A stretch of 64,000 nucleotides of DNA from positions 558,001 to 622,000 of the forward strand of contig NZ_SLXS01000001.1 in NCBI RefSeq assembly GCF_004340785.1. Direction: 5' to 3'. Source of the DNA: Tumebacillus sp. BK434. Its GTDB lineage: Bacteria > Bacillota > Bacilli > Tumebacillales > Tumebacillaceae. The position numbers and the translations under genes are program-made. Position 1 is the stretch's first letter. Each line of letters begins with the position of its first letter. The notes under the pieces are model-generated. The model was not told the DNA's origin and did not search any database. It saw only the letters and a program-made list of their open reading frames with translations. Positions 17,901-27,800 of the stretch are shown piece after piece.

Positions 17901-20900
17901 GTGTTCCAGATGCCGACCGACCGTCCCCGGCCGGCCGTGCAGTCCTATCGCGGGGCGACCGAGTGCTTTACCGTACCCCAAGACGTCCTGCAGCGCTTGA
18001 ATGTGCTGTCCAAGCGGGAAGGCGTCTCGCTGTACATGACCTTGCTCGCCGCGTTCCAAGCGCTTCTGTTCCGCTATTCGGGGCAGGATGACATTTCGGT
18101 CGGCTCGCCGGTCGCGGGACGCCACCGCGGGGAGATCGAAGAGCTGATCGGCTTTTTCGTCAACACCTTGGTCATGCGTACCCAACTGTCGGGCGATCTG
18201 TCGTTTGCACAGCTGCTGCAGCAGGTGCGCGAGGTGGCCTTGAACGCGTTTGCCCATCAGGATGTGCCGTTCGACAAGCTGGTCGAAGAGCTGGCCCCGG
18301 AGCGAGATCTGAGCTACTCGCCGCTGTTTCAAGTGCTGTTCGTGCTGCAAAACGCGAAGTACGAGACGGTACAGTTCCCCGGTCTTCAAACTGAGGAATT
18401 TTTCGTCGACAGCGGCACGGCCAAATTTGACCTGACCCTGCAGATGCAGGAGGAGGCGAACGGACTTGTCGCCACGCTGGAATACAGCACCGACCTGTAT
18501 GACTCGGCGACGATCAGGCGCATGGTCGTCCATTTCCAAAATCTGTTGGGGTCGATCGTGCTCATGCCTGAGCAAAAGATCGGCAAACTGCCGATGCTGA
18601 CGGCGGCGGAGGAGCACCAACTGCTCGTCGAGTGGAACGACACGGCGATGCCCTATCCGCAGGACAAATGCATCCATCAGCTGTTCGAAGCGTGCGCAGC
18701 GAAGACGCCTGAAGAGACGGCGCTGATCTTCCGCGACCAGACGATGTCCTACCGCGAGCTGAACGAGCGCTCCAACCAATTGGCCCATCATCTGCAAGGG
18801 CTCGGCGTGGGTCCGGAGACGATCGTTGGCATCTGTCTGGAGCGCTCGCTCGAGATGGTGGTCGGGCTGCTCGGCATCTTGAAGGCCGGCGGGGCGTTTG
18901 TCGCCCTCGACCCGGCGTATCCGAAAGACCGCCTCGCCTTGATCCTGGAGGACACGGCGATTCCGTTTGTCGTGACCCAGTCCACCGTGCAGGATGTGCT
19001 TCCGCCGCATGATGGCCGGCTGATCTTGCTCGATCAGCACCGCGCGCTGCTCGATGCGGAGCGCACCGCCAACCCGGACAGCGGAGTTGGCCCGGACAAT
19101 CTGATCTATCTGATCTACACGTCCGGCTCGACCGGCCGCCCGAAAGCGATCGCGATGCGCCATCAGCCGCTGACAAACATGACATGGTGGCAGATCGGGG
19201 CATTTATCGATCCGGGTCCGGCCCGCGTGCTGCAGTTCGCGTCGCTCAACTTCGACGTGTCCTACCAGGAGCTGTTCACGACGTTCTATCTCGGCGGCAC
19301 GGTGATCATCCCTGACGAGGAGACGCGCCGCGATTCGTACCAACTGCTGAACCTGATCGTCGAGCAGAAGATCGAGCGGATCTTCCTGCCGTTCATCCTG
19401 CTCACCCAGCTGGCTGAAGTCGGGGAGAGCGGCGGCCCGCTGCCGCATGACCTCAAGGAGATTATCACAGCCGGCGAACAGCTGCAGATGACCGCTCACA
19501 TCGTCTCTTGGCTGCGCAAGCTCGGCTGCCCGCTGCACAACCAGTATGGCCCGTCAGAAGCGCACGTCGTCACCTATCTCACCTTGACCGGTGATCCGGG
19601 CACGTGGCCGGCCTTGCCGCCGGTCGGCAAGCCGCTTGGCAACACGCAGATCTACGTGCTCGATCCCTATATGCGCCCGGTGCCGGTCGGCGTCGGCGGT
19701 GAAGTGTACGTCGGCGGCGACTGCCTCGCGCGCGGCTATCTCAACCGCGAGGAGCTGACCGCCGAGAAGTTCATCCCCGATCCGTTTTCCGGCCGCCCTG
19801 GCGCCCGCCTGTACCAGACGGGAGACATCGCGCGCTGGCTGCCGGACGGCAACCTCGAATACATGGGCCGCGCCGACGATCAGGTCAAAATCCGCGGCTT
19901 CCGCGTCGAACCGGGTGAGATCACGGCGGTGCTCGGCAAGCATCCCGACTTGAAAGAAGTGGCGGTGTTGGCCCGTGAGGACCAGCCGGGCAACAAGCGC
20001 CTCGTCGCTTATGTTGTGCCGCAGGAGCCCGACCGGGCGCCGACGATCGCCGAGATGTCAGCGTACATCCTCGAGACGCTGCCGAAGCACATGGTGCCGT
20101 CCGCTTTCGTGGTGATGGAAAAATTGCCCCTGACCCACAACGGCAAGCTGGAGCGGAAAGCTCTGCCCGTCCCGGAGCAGGTGCGCTCGGGACTCGACGC
20201 CGACTATAAAGCGCCGCGCACGCCGGTCGAAGAGATCGTCACCGGCATGTGGGCGCAAGTGCTGGGCTTTGAACAGGTCGGGATCGACGACAATTTCTTT
20301 GAACTCGGCGGGCATTCGCTATTGGCGACGCAAGTCGTCACGCGCATGCGCAACACCTTCAAGATCGATCTGCCCGTCCGTACGATCTTCCAGACTCCGA
20401 CCGTGGCCCAACTCGCCGAGAAGATCGAAGAGCTCGCGCGCGGCGGGGAAAAAGAGCTCCCTCCGCTGACGAAAGTCTCCCGCGACGGCGCTCTCGCCTT
20501 GTCGTATGCGCAGCAGCGGATGTGGTTTTTCGACCAGTTGGCGGAAGAAGGGGCGCTGTACAACGTCCCGACGGCGCTTCAGCTGTCCGGCACACTGCAC
20601 GTCGAAGCCATGCGATCGAGCCTTAACGAGATCGTGGCACGCCACGAATCTCTGCGCACGACCTTCCGGGAAGTGGACGGCCAGCCGGTGCAGGTGATTC
20701 ATCCGCCGCACGAGGCGCTTTTTGTCATCGAAGATCTGACGGGGCTGGGCAGCGGAGCGGAGGGTGAGGCTCTGCAGCGGGCGATAGCGGCGGCTGCGCT
20801 GCCGTTTGACTTGGAACGCGGCCCGGTGCTCCGGGTGCACGTGTACCGCACGGCACAGACGGAGCATCTGCTGCTGCTGAACATGCACCACATCGTGTCG

Positions 20901-21845
20901 GACGGCTGGTCGATCGGCGTCTTCCTGAACGAGCTGGCCGCGCTGTACGAAGCGCGTCTCAACGGGGACAAGTCGCCGCTGCCAGAGCCGGGACTGCAAT
21001 ACGCCGACTTCGCGGCGTGGCAGCGCAGCTGGCTGCGAGGCGACGTGCTGGAAGAGCAGATGAAATTCTGGCGCCAACAGCTGCAAGGGCCGCTGCCTGT
21101 GCTCGAGCTGCCGGCCGATTTCCCGCGCCAGGCATCGCCGACGTACAGCGGGCTGACCCGATCGCTGGTGCTGCCAGACGCGCTGCACGAAGCGCTGAAC
21201 GAGTTGGCGCAGCGCGAAGGTCTGTCCCTGTATATGCTGCTGCTCGCAGCATACAAGACGCTCTTGCACCGCCTGACAGGACAGCACGATCTGCTGGTCG
21301 GCTCGCCGATCGCCGGACGCAACCGGGAAGAGATCGAGCCGATGATCGGCTTCTTCGTGAACACGCTGGTCGTGCGCACGAGCCTTGCCGATAACCCGAC
21401 GTTTGCCGAAGTGGCGCAGAAGGTGCGGGATACAGCCCTGGAAGCGTATGCCTACCAGGACGTGCCGTTCGACAAGCTGGTCGAACTGCATCCAGACCGC
21501 GACCCGCGCTTCTCGCCTTTGTTCCAGACGATGTTCGTCCTGCAAAACACGCCGGCGCAAGTGACCGAACTGCCGGACTTGACGATGCGGCGGGTGACGC
21601 TCGACAACGACGTCGCCAAGTTCGACCTCACGTTGTACATGGAAGAAAAGGCGGACGGGCTGACGGCAGAACTGGAGTACAACACCGATCTGTTCGCAGA
21701 AGGCACGATTGTGCGCCTGCTCAAGCAGTGGCAGACGCTTTTGGAAGGCATCGTGGAAGATCCGCACCAGCGCATTCTGGCGCTGCCGCTCACCGCGGGC
21801 GACGAGATGCTGGATGAAGAAGAACTGGATGAGCTGTTCATTTAA
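14946..21845 (+). CDS. NRPS P3: (shrunken C)-A-T-C-A(Pro)-T-C
   Basis: 2299 residues from ATG 14946, chosen because AAGGAGG lies at 14932-14938; an in-frame ATG at 14865 has no such site. Residues 10-165 are a reduced condensation-like segment without HHxxxDG (GAAYLALLLHRYTGEEQVEI, then TYNAARFSELAAVRMMQHF). A1 covers about 170-675; its code reads DAADLGVVDK, nearest the remembered Glu/Gln codes (DAKDLGVVDK, DAQDLGVVDK). T1 lies near 720 and C1 has HHSVADG near 915. A2 covers about 1232-1745; its code reads DVQFIAQVVK, one or two positions from the remembered proline code, with the typical LPF and ITAGEQL stretches. T2 lies near 1790. The terminal C2 is intact (HHIVSDG near 1981) and is followed by the acidic tail DEEELDELFI. 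The build is the same as P2, so the two proteins probably arose by duplication or share a docking logic. Confidence 0.93.
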   Translation: MPTVRNRAANLPYAGKTYILPIPSELSAHLSGQNGAAYLALLLHRYTGEEQVEIGVPGARLSWQIGGEMPVRDVLASAKLAADGDDEPVQAQFGCFDDETDTADLAFYSNDGELVLTYNAARFSELAAVRMMQHFVALVQAAVSDPKRQVQHLSLLSEDEKQHILTAWNNTALDIPPLCNLQELFTEQAVRTPDAVAAVCAGHALTFAELNAQANRLAHRLQRLGIGPEKTVGLCLNTGLGLITALLAVWKAGGAYVPVDPAYPKDRKAFVLADAAVSVLLTESSLQSALPEHGAHELHLDRLGDELAAESAADPICAAQPHHLAYIIYTSGSTGRPKGVLIEQAALFHHLHALHHAIYRHHPARPMQVALNSSVAFDASLAQIELMLQGHTLHLLPDEVRHDPQQLVSYVRDHSIDVLDGTPSQIRLLLAAGLLEAGQHAPSILLVGGEAMDEAMWAAFADADHTVCYNVYGPTENTVDALFCPVSHEHAEPTLGRPIPNVQAYILDSALNPVPIGVPGELHIGGKGLARGYLNRPELTAEKFIAHPFSAEAGARLYKTGDLACWQEDGTVSFLGRIDDQVKLNGFRIELSEIEAVTAQHPSVRDAVVLVREDEPGLKRLVAYVTSDGADLNSRGLKAYLRDRLPKYMVPSAFVMLDALPLTVNGKLDKKALPAPDLTLLADEEFVAPRNPAEELTAGIFAELLGLAHVGIHDDFFELGGHSLSAAQAVSRLRSAFGVELSVRALFDAPTVAQLAEQVQGEWSEATRLLLPPLTAAERSGPLPLSFAQQRMWFLDQLEQNSALYNIPTAMRLTGPLDANILEQSVHQIVVRHEGLRTTFQMAGATPVQQIAPLPSAGIFAVTDLSGFTGDRETEAVRTIQAAVEAPFDLQHGPLLRVVLVRLAAEEHLLLVNIHHSVADGWSLGVFTEELAAFYKALATGGEANLPPLPLQYADYAVWQREWLQGAVLDAQIGYWKQQLDGAPPVFQMPTDRPRPAVQSYRGATECFTVPQDVLQRLNVLSKREGVSLYMTLLAAFQALLFRYSGQDDISVGSPVAGRHRGEIEELIGFFVNTLVMRTQLSGDLSFAQLLQQVREVALNAFAHQDVPFDKLVEELAPERDLSYSPLFQVLFVLQNAKYETVQFPGLQTEEFFVDSGTAKFDLTLQMQEEANGLVATLEYSTDLYDSATIRRMVVHFQNLLGSIVLMPEQKIGKLPMLTAAEEHQLLVEWNDTAMPYPQDKCIHQLFEACAAKTPEETALIFRDQTMSYRELNERSNQLAHHLQGLGVGPETIVGICLERSLEMVVGLLGILKAGGAFVALDPAYPKDRLALILEDTAIPFVVTQSTVQDVLPPHDGRLILLDQHRALLDAERTANPDSGVGPDNLIYLIYTSGSTGRPKAIAMRHQPLTNMTWWQIGAFIDPGPARVLQFASLNFDVSYQELFTTFYLGGTVIIPDEETRRDSYQLLNLIVEQKIERIFLPFILLTQLAEVGESGGPLPHDLKEIITAGEQLQMTAHIVSWLRKLGCPLHNQYGPSEAHVVTYLTLTGDPGTWPALPPVGKPLGNTQIYVLDPYMRPVPVGVGGEVYVGGDCLARGYLNREELTAEKFIPDPFSGRPGARLYQTGDIARWLPDGNLEYMGRADDQVKIRGFRVEPGEITAVLGKHPDLKEVAVLAREDQPGNKRLVAYVVPQEPDRAPTIAEMSAYILETLPKHMVPSAFVVMEKLPLTHNGKLERKALPVPEQVRSGLDADYKAPRTPVEEIVTGMWAQVLGFEQVGIDDNFFELGGHSLLATQVVTRMRNTFKIDLPVRTIFQTPTVAQLAEKIEELARGGEKELPPLTKVSRDGALALSYAQQRMWFFDQLAEEGALYNVPTALQLSGTLHVEAMRSSLNEIVARHESLRTTFREVDGQPVQVIHPPHEALFVIEDLTGLGSGAEGEALQRAIAAAALPFDLERGPVLRVHVYRTAQTEHLLLLNMHHIVSDGWSIGVFLNELAALYEARLNGDKSPLPEPGLQYADFAAWQRSWLRGDVLEEQMKFWRQQLQGPLPVLELPADFPRQASPTYSGLTRSLVLPDALHEALNELAQREGLSLYMLLLAAYKTLLHRLTGQHDLLVGSPIAGRNREEIEPMIGFFVNTLVVRTSLADNPTFAEVAQKVRDTALEAYAYQDVPFDKLVELHPDRDPRFSPLFQTMFVLQNTPAQVTELPDLTMRRVTLDNDVAKFDLTLYMEEKADGLTAELEYNTDLFAEGTIVRLLKQWQTLLEGIVEDPHQRILALPLTAGDEMLDEEELDELFI

Positions 21846-21862
21846 TAGAAGGGGGTTTCCCG

Positions 21863-24800
21863 GTGAACTATTTGTCAAAGGAAAACGTACAAGAAGTCCT
21901 CGACCTGTCGCTGTTGCAGACCAAGATCTACAGCCAAGAGAACCCGGAGCAGGCTGAGCTGCACATCGCGCAAGTTCGACTGCAGCTCAGCGGCGCCCTC
22001 GATCCTGCGAAGTTCGCGGCGGCCGTACAGCACGTGATCGCACAAAATCCGCTCCTGCGCACCGTGTTTCGCCCGGTGCGCGGGCGCGTGGTGCAGGTGC
22101 TATTGAAAAACCGCCCGATCGACGTGGCGGTGCTCGACCTGACCGGACAGGACGCAGTTGCGCAAGCGGCCGCGCTGGATCAGGCGGCGCGGGAAGCGCG
22201 CGCGCCGTTCCACCTCAACGAAGGCCCGCTCCTGCGGGTGAGCCTCGTCGTGCTCGATGCCGAACGCGCCGTCGCGCTCTGGACGCATCACGGCATGATC
22301 CTCGACGAGACGAGCCGCCGTTTGCTGCAAGCCGAACTGCTCACCGCGTATGACGCGCTTGTGAGCGGAACAGCCTTGCCGACGGCGAACCGGTCCTCTT
22401 TTAAAGACTACCTCAACTGGCTGAACGCGCAGGACCGCTCGGCGGCCCGCGAATTCTGGTCGCAGCATCTCGCCGGGTTCGAAGCGGCGACGCCGCTGCT
22501 CAACCAGCGCGAAGGAGACGGGGAGCCTGGCGTCCGCGCGCGCGCGTTCTCTGCGGAGCTGTCCCGCGCCTTGGAAGCGCTGGCACAGGCGCAAGGCGTG
22601 AAAGCGGAAACGCTGGTGCAGGCGGCTTGGGCGTTTTTGCTCAACTTGTACTCCCGTGAAGACGCGGTGACGTTTGGCGCCGGGTTTACCGGGCGTCCGG
22701 CGACCTTGTCCGGCGCAGAGGCGATGGTCGGGCGTTTCGCGAACACCTTGCCGCTGCATCTGGCGGTTGACGGGGAAACGGAGGTTGCGGAGTTCTTGCG
22801 GCAACTGGACGGGCTGACTGCGACGATGGAAAGCTTTGCGGTGATTCCGCTGGCAGAAGTGCGCAACTATGCCGGGCTTGGCGAGCAGCAGGAGCTGTTC
22901 ACCAGCGCGGTCAACGTCTACGCAGGCGCAGCGTCTGCTGCCGGCGTCCTGCGCACGGAGCTGGCAGCGAAGCAGGAAGGGGCAGGCCTTGCGCTGGCGC
23001 TCGATGTGGAGACGGGCGAGACATGGATCGCGCGCGCCGCGTTCTCGGGTGACCGCTTGTCGGGGGAGACGGCCGAAGCGCTGCTCACTCATCTGGAGAC
23101 GGTGCTGGCAAGCATGACCCTGCTGCCGCACGCGCGCATCCGCGAGCTGAACGTCTTGCCTTCCACTGAGCGCGAACCGCTGTTTGGCGCGTTTACGGCG
23201 ACCCGACTGCAAGCGTATCCGCTCGACCGCCTGGCGCATCAGGTGATCGAAGACCAAGTGGCGAAGACGCCGGAGCAGATCGCGGCGATTTTTGAAGGTG
23301 CACAGATCACCTATGCCGAGCTGAACGCACGCGCGAACCGCCTGGCGCATTTCCTGCGCGAAAACGGGTTTGGCCGCGATGACCTGGCCGCTCTGTTCGC
23401 TGAGCGCGGCATCGACATGCTGACGGCGATCGTCGCCGTGATGAAAGCGGGCGGGGCGTATGTGCCGCTCGACTCGGCGCACCCGGATGCGCGCCTGTCC
23501 ACGATCATCGAGACGGCAGGCGCCAAAGTCATCCTGACGCAAGGCCCGCTCTTGGAGCGCAGCCGTGGGCTGTCCGACCAGGCGCTGGTCTTCTCGCTGG
23601 ATGAGCTGGACGGGCTGGCGAACTACCCGGATGTGAATCTGGAATTCGTTAACGTTCCGCATGACCTCGCCAACGTCTTCTTCACCTCCGGCTCGACCGG
23701 TCTGCCGAAAGGGGCGATGGTCGAACACGTCGGCATGCTCAACCACCTGTACGCTAAGATCGACCTGCTGGAGTTGACTTCGTCCTCGATCGTCGTGCAA
23801 AACGCGTCGCACTGCTTTGACATCTCCGTCTGGCAGTTCCTCGCCCCGCTGATGGTCGGCGGCACGGTCGTCATCTACGGCAACGACATCGCGATGGACC
23901 CGAACGCGCTGCTCGCATCGGTCCAGCGCGACAACGTCACGATCCTCGAGATGGTGCCGGCGGTGATCGAAATGTTCCTGCAGGCGGTCGCCGAACATGC
24001 AGAAGCGGCGGCGTTGCCGGAACTGCGCTACATGCTGTCGACCGGGGAAGGCTTGCGCAGCGGCCTCTGCGAGCGCTGGCTGGAAGCGTACCCGCATGTC
24101 AAAGCGGTCAACACGTACGGCGCGACCGAATGCTCGGACGACACCTCGCACAAAGTCGTGACTGCCGCGAACCGCGACGAGTGGGACCTCGACCGCGACT
24201 TCGTGACGCTGGGCACCCCGATCCCGAATTTTAACGTCTATGTGCTCGACAAGTGGAACCGTCCCGTGCCGATCGGCTGCACCGGCGAGATCTGCATGAC
24301 CGGCGTCGGCGTAGGGCGCGGCTATCTGAACGACCCGGAGCGCACGGCGCAGGCGTTTGTGCCGAATCCGTTTGACGACGGCCGGGGCGAACGCATGTAC
24401 AAAACGGGCGACCTCGGGCGCTTCCTGCCGGACGGGCGGCTGGAGTTTGTCTCCCGCGCCGACTTCCAAGTCAAAGTCCGCGGCCACCGCATCGAGCTCG
24501 GCGAGGTGGAAGCGGCGATCCTGAGCCACCCGTCCGCGGAGCAGACGATCGCCATCGTCCGCCCGGACAGCGCGGGCCAGAACCGCATCCTCGCCTATGT
24601 CATCGTCTCGGAAGCGGTCGACATGGACGCGTGGCGAGAGTACCTGCATGACCGCCTGCCGGAATACATGATCCCGGAGCACATTCTGACGCTGGACAGC
24701 TTCCCGCTCAACCGCAACGGCAAAATCGACCGCAAAGCGCTGCCGGAGCCGGAAGCGGCCGAGCGCGGCGCACACGCTTTTGCCGCGCCGCGCAATGAGC

Positions 24801-27800
24801 TGGAACAGGCGCTGGCCGACATCTGGGGCGAGATTTTGGAGCGCGGAGATATCGGGATTGATGACAGCTTCTTCCACCTCGGCGGGCACTCGCTGAAGAT
24901 GATCCAGATCCGCTCGCGGATCAAGCAGAAGCTCGGCCTCGACGTGCCGCTGAAAGTGCTGTTCGAAAATCTCACCTTGCGCGACCTCGCGCCGCACGTG
25001 GGGCTGCTGCAAGGGGAAGACGGCGTGTCGCAAACGATTCCGGCCCTGCCGGACGCCGAGTTCTACCCGATGTCGCACGCCCAGCGCCGCCTGTATTTCA
25101 TCCAGCGCCTGACGCCGGCCAACACGGCGTACAACATGCTGGAAGCGCATGAGGTGGCAGGCGAGATGAACCGGGACGCGCTGGTGCGCGCTTTCCAGAC
25201 GATCATCGACCGCCATGCGGTGCTGCGCACCACCTTCACGATGCAAGACGGCGAGCCGGTGCAGCAGATCGCCGCCAGCGTTCAGCTGAACGTGCCGCTC
25301 GAAGATCTGTCCGCGCTGCCGGAAGCGGAGCGCGAAGCAGAGCTGCACGCGCGCATCCTCGCCGAACAGGATCTGCCGTTCGATCTCGAGCAGGGCCCGG
25401 TGATCCGCCTGCGCCTGCTCAAGCTGGCCGAACTGCGCCACGTGCTGCTGATCTCCAAGCATCACATCGTCACCGACTTCTGGTCGTGGGGCGTGCTGCA
25501 TCAGGAGTTCTACGCGCTGTACACCGCCTATGCGAACGGGGAGGACAGCCCGCTTTCGCCGCTGCCGATCCAATACCGCGACTACGCGAGCTGGCAAAAC
25601 GACCGTCTGCATACCGGCCAGCTGGCCGAGTCGGAAGCGTACTGGAAGCAGCAGCTGTCGGGCGATCTGCCGGTGCTCGACCTCCCGACCGACCATCCGC
25701 GTCCGGCGCTGCAGCAGTTTGCGGGCCAGAACATCCGCCGCCTGCTCGACGGCGAGCTGTCCGGCCGCATCCACGAGCTGGGCGCCCGGCATGAAGCGAC
25801 CTTGTTCATGGTGCTGCTCGGCGCGCTGGGCACGTTCCTGTCCCGCATGAGCGGCCAGCAGGACATCGTGATCGGCACCCCGGAAGCGGGCCGCAACGTG
25901 ATGGAGCTGGAAGAGCTGATCGGCTTCTTCATCAACACCTTGCCGCTGCGCCTCGACCTGTCCGGCAATCCGGCGTTTGCCGAGATGCTGGAACGGGCGA
26001 AACAAGTGGCGCTGGACGCCTACGCGCACCATGAGTATCCGTTCGACAAGCTCGTCGAACTGGCCAAGCAGGAGCGCGACTTGAGCCGCTCGCCGCTGTT
26101 CTCCGTGATGTTCCAAGTGGTGCGCCGTCCCGATCAAGTCGAGACGGGCGGCCTCAGCCTGTCGCCGGTGCCGATGAGCGCGACGACGACCGCCTTCGAC
26201 CTCGCCGTGACGTTCGTCGAGCGCGAAGAAGGCTTGGAGCTGAACTTCGACTACCGCTCCGACCTGTTCGAGCAGGCGACGATGGAACGCTGGATGGGGC
26301 ACTTCGAGACGTTGCTCCGCGCGATCGTCGCACAGCCGGAACAGCAGCTCGCTCAACTGCAGTTGCTCACCTCCGCAGACCTCGCACCGGTGCTCGGCGC
26401 CTGGAACCAAATCAGCGCAGAGCCCGATCCGATGCTGCGCATTCACCACCTGTTCGAAGCGCAGGTCGACCGCACGCCGGATGCGACCGCCGTCGTCTGT
26501 GCAGGCGAGTCGCTGACCTACCGCGAGCTGAATGCTCGCGCCAACCGTCTGGCCCGCTATCTGCAAAGCCTTGGCGCAGGGCCGGAGAAGCTGGTCGGAC
26601 TTTGCTTGGACCGCAACCTCGATCTGGTGACGGCGCTCTTGGCCGTGCTGAAGGCGGGCAGCGCGTTCGTGCCGCTCGATCCGGCGTATCCGCAGGAGCG
26701 TCTGGCGCTGATCCTCGAAGACACCAGCATGCCGCTGCTCGTGACCGGCACATCGCTGATCGCCATGCTGCCGCCGCACGGCGCGCAGACGGTGCTGATC
26801 GACGCCGATCGTGAAAAATGGGCCGGGGAAGCGGACGGCAACGTCCCGTCGCCGGTGCGGCCGGACAGCCTGGCCTACCTGATCTACACATCGGGCTCGA
26901 CCGGGCGTCCGAAAGCGGTCATGGTCGAACATCGCCACCTGATCGCGACGCTTCTGGCCAGTCAGCAGCACTTCAGGTTCTCCCAGAACGATGTGTTCCC
27001 GTGGATCGCTTCGTTCGCCTTTGACATCGCGTACTTCGAACTGCTCAACCCGCTGATCGCAGGCGGCACTTCGGTCGTGCTGTCCAAAGACCATCTGCTC
27101 GACCTCCCGGGCCTCGTCTGCGATCTGGAAGGCTACACGATGATCCACACCGTGCCGAGCCTGATGCGCCAGATCGTCGAGATGATCGCCAGCCAAGAGA
27201 TCGACACCACCCGCTTCGACGGGCTGCGCATGATCTTCATCGGCGGCGACGCCGTTCCGCCGGAGCTGCTCAACATCATGCACCGCACCTTCCGCAACGC
27301 CGAAGTGCGCGTGCTTTACGGGCCGACCGAAGCGGCGATCATCTGCGCGCAGTACCCGGTGCCGCGCGGAGCGAAAATGGAGCGCTTTATGATCGGCTCC
27401 TCAATGAATCACGCGAAGATCCGCATCTACGACGCGCACGGCAACCTCGTGCCGACCGGTGTGCCGGGCGAGCTGTACATCGGCGGCTGCGGCGTCTCCC
27501 GCGGCTACTTCGGCCGTCCGGAGCTGACCGCCGCGCAGTTCGTCGTCCTCGACGGCGAGCGCTGGTACAAGTCGGGCGACCTCGCCCGCTACATGGCGGA
27601 CGGGACGATCGACTTCCTCGGCCGGATTGACAACCAGATCAAGATCCGCGGCTTCCGCATCGAGCTCGGCGAGATCGAAGCGGCGCTCGGCAAGCACCCG
27701 TCCATCTCGGAAGTGGTCGTGCTCGCCCGCGAGATCAACCAAGGCGACAAACAGCTCGTCGCCTACGTGTCGCCGAAAGAAAACGCCGCACTGTCGTCCG

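Noticed and set aside
22100-27283. A 1727-residue open frame on the minus strand opposite P4
   Set aside because: It is a shadow of GC-rich NRPS coding on the plus strand: arginine- and histidine-rich, no domains, no ribosome binding site. The similar long minus-strand frames opposite P2, P3, P5, P6 and hutU were rejected for the same reason.
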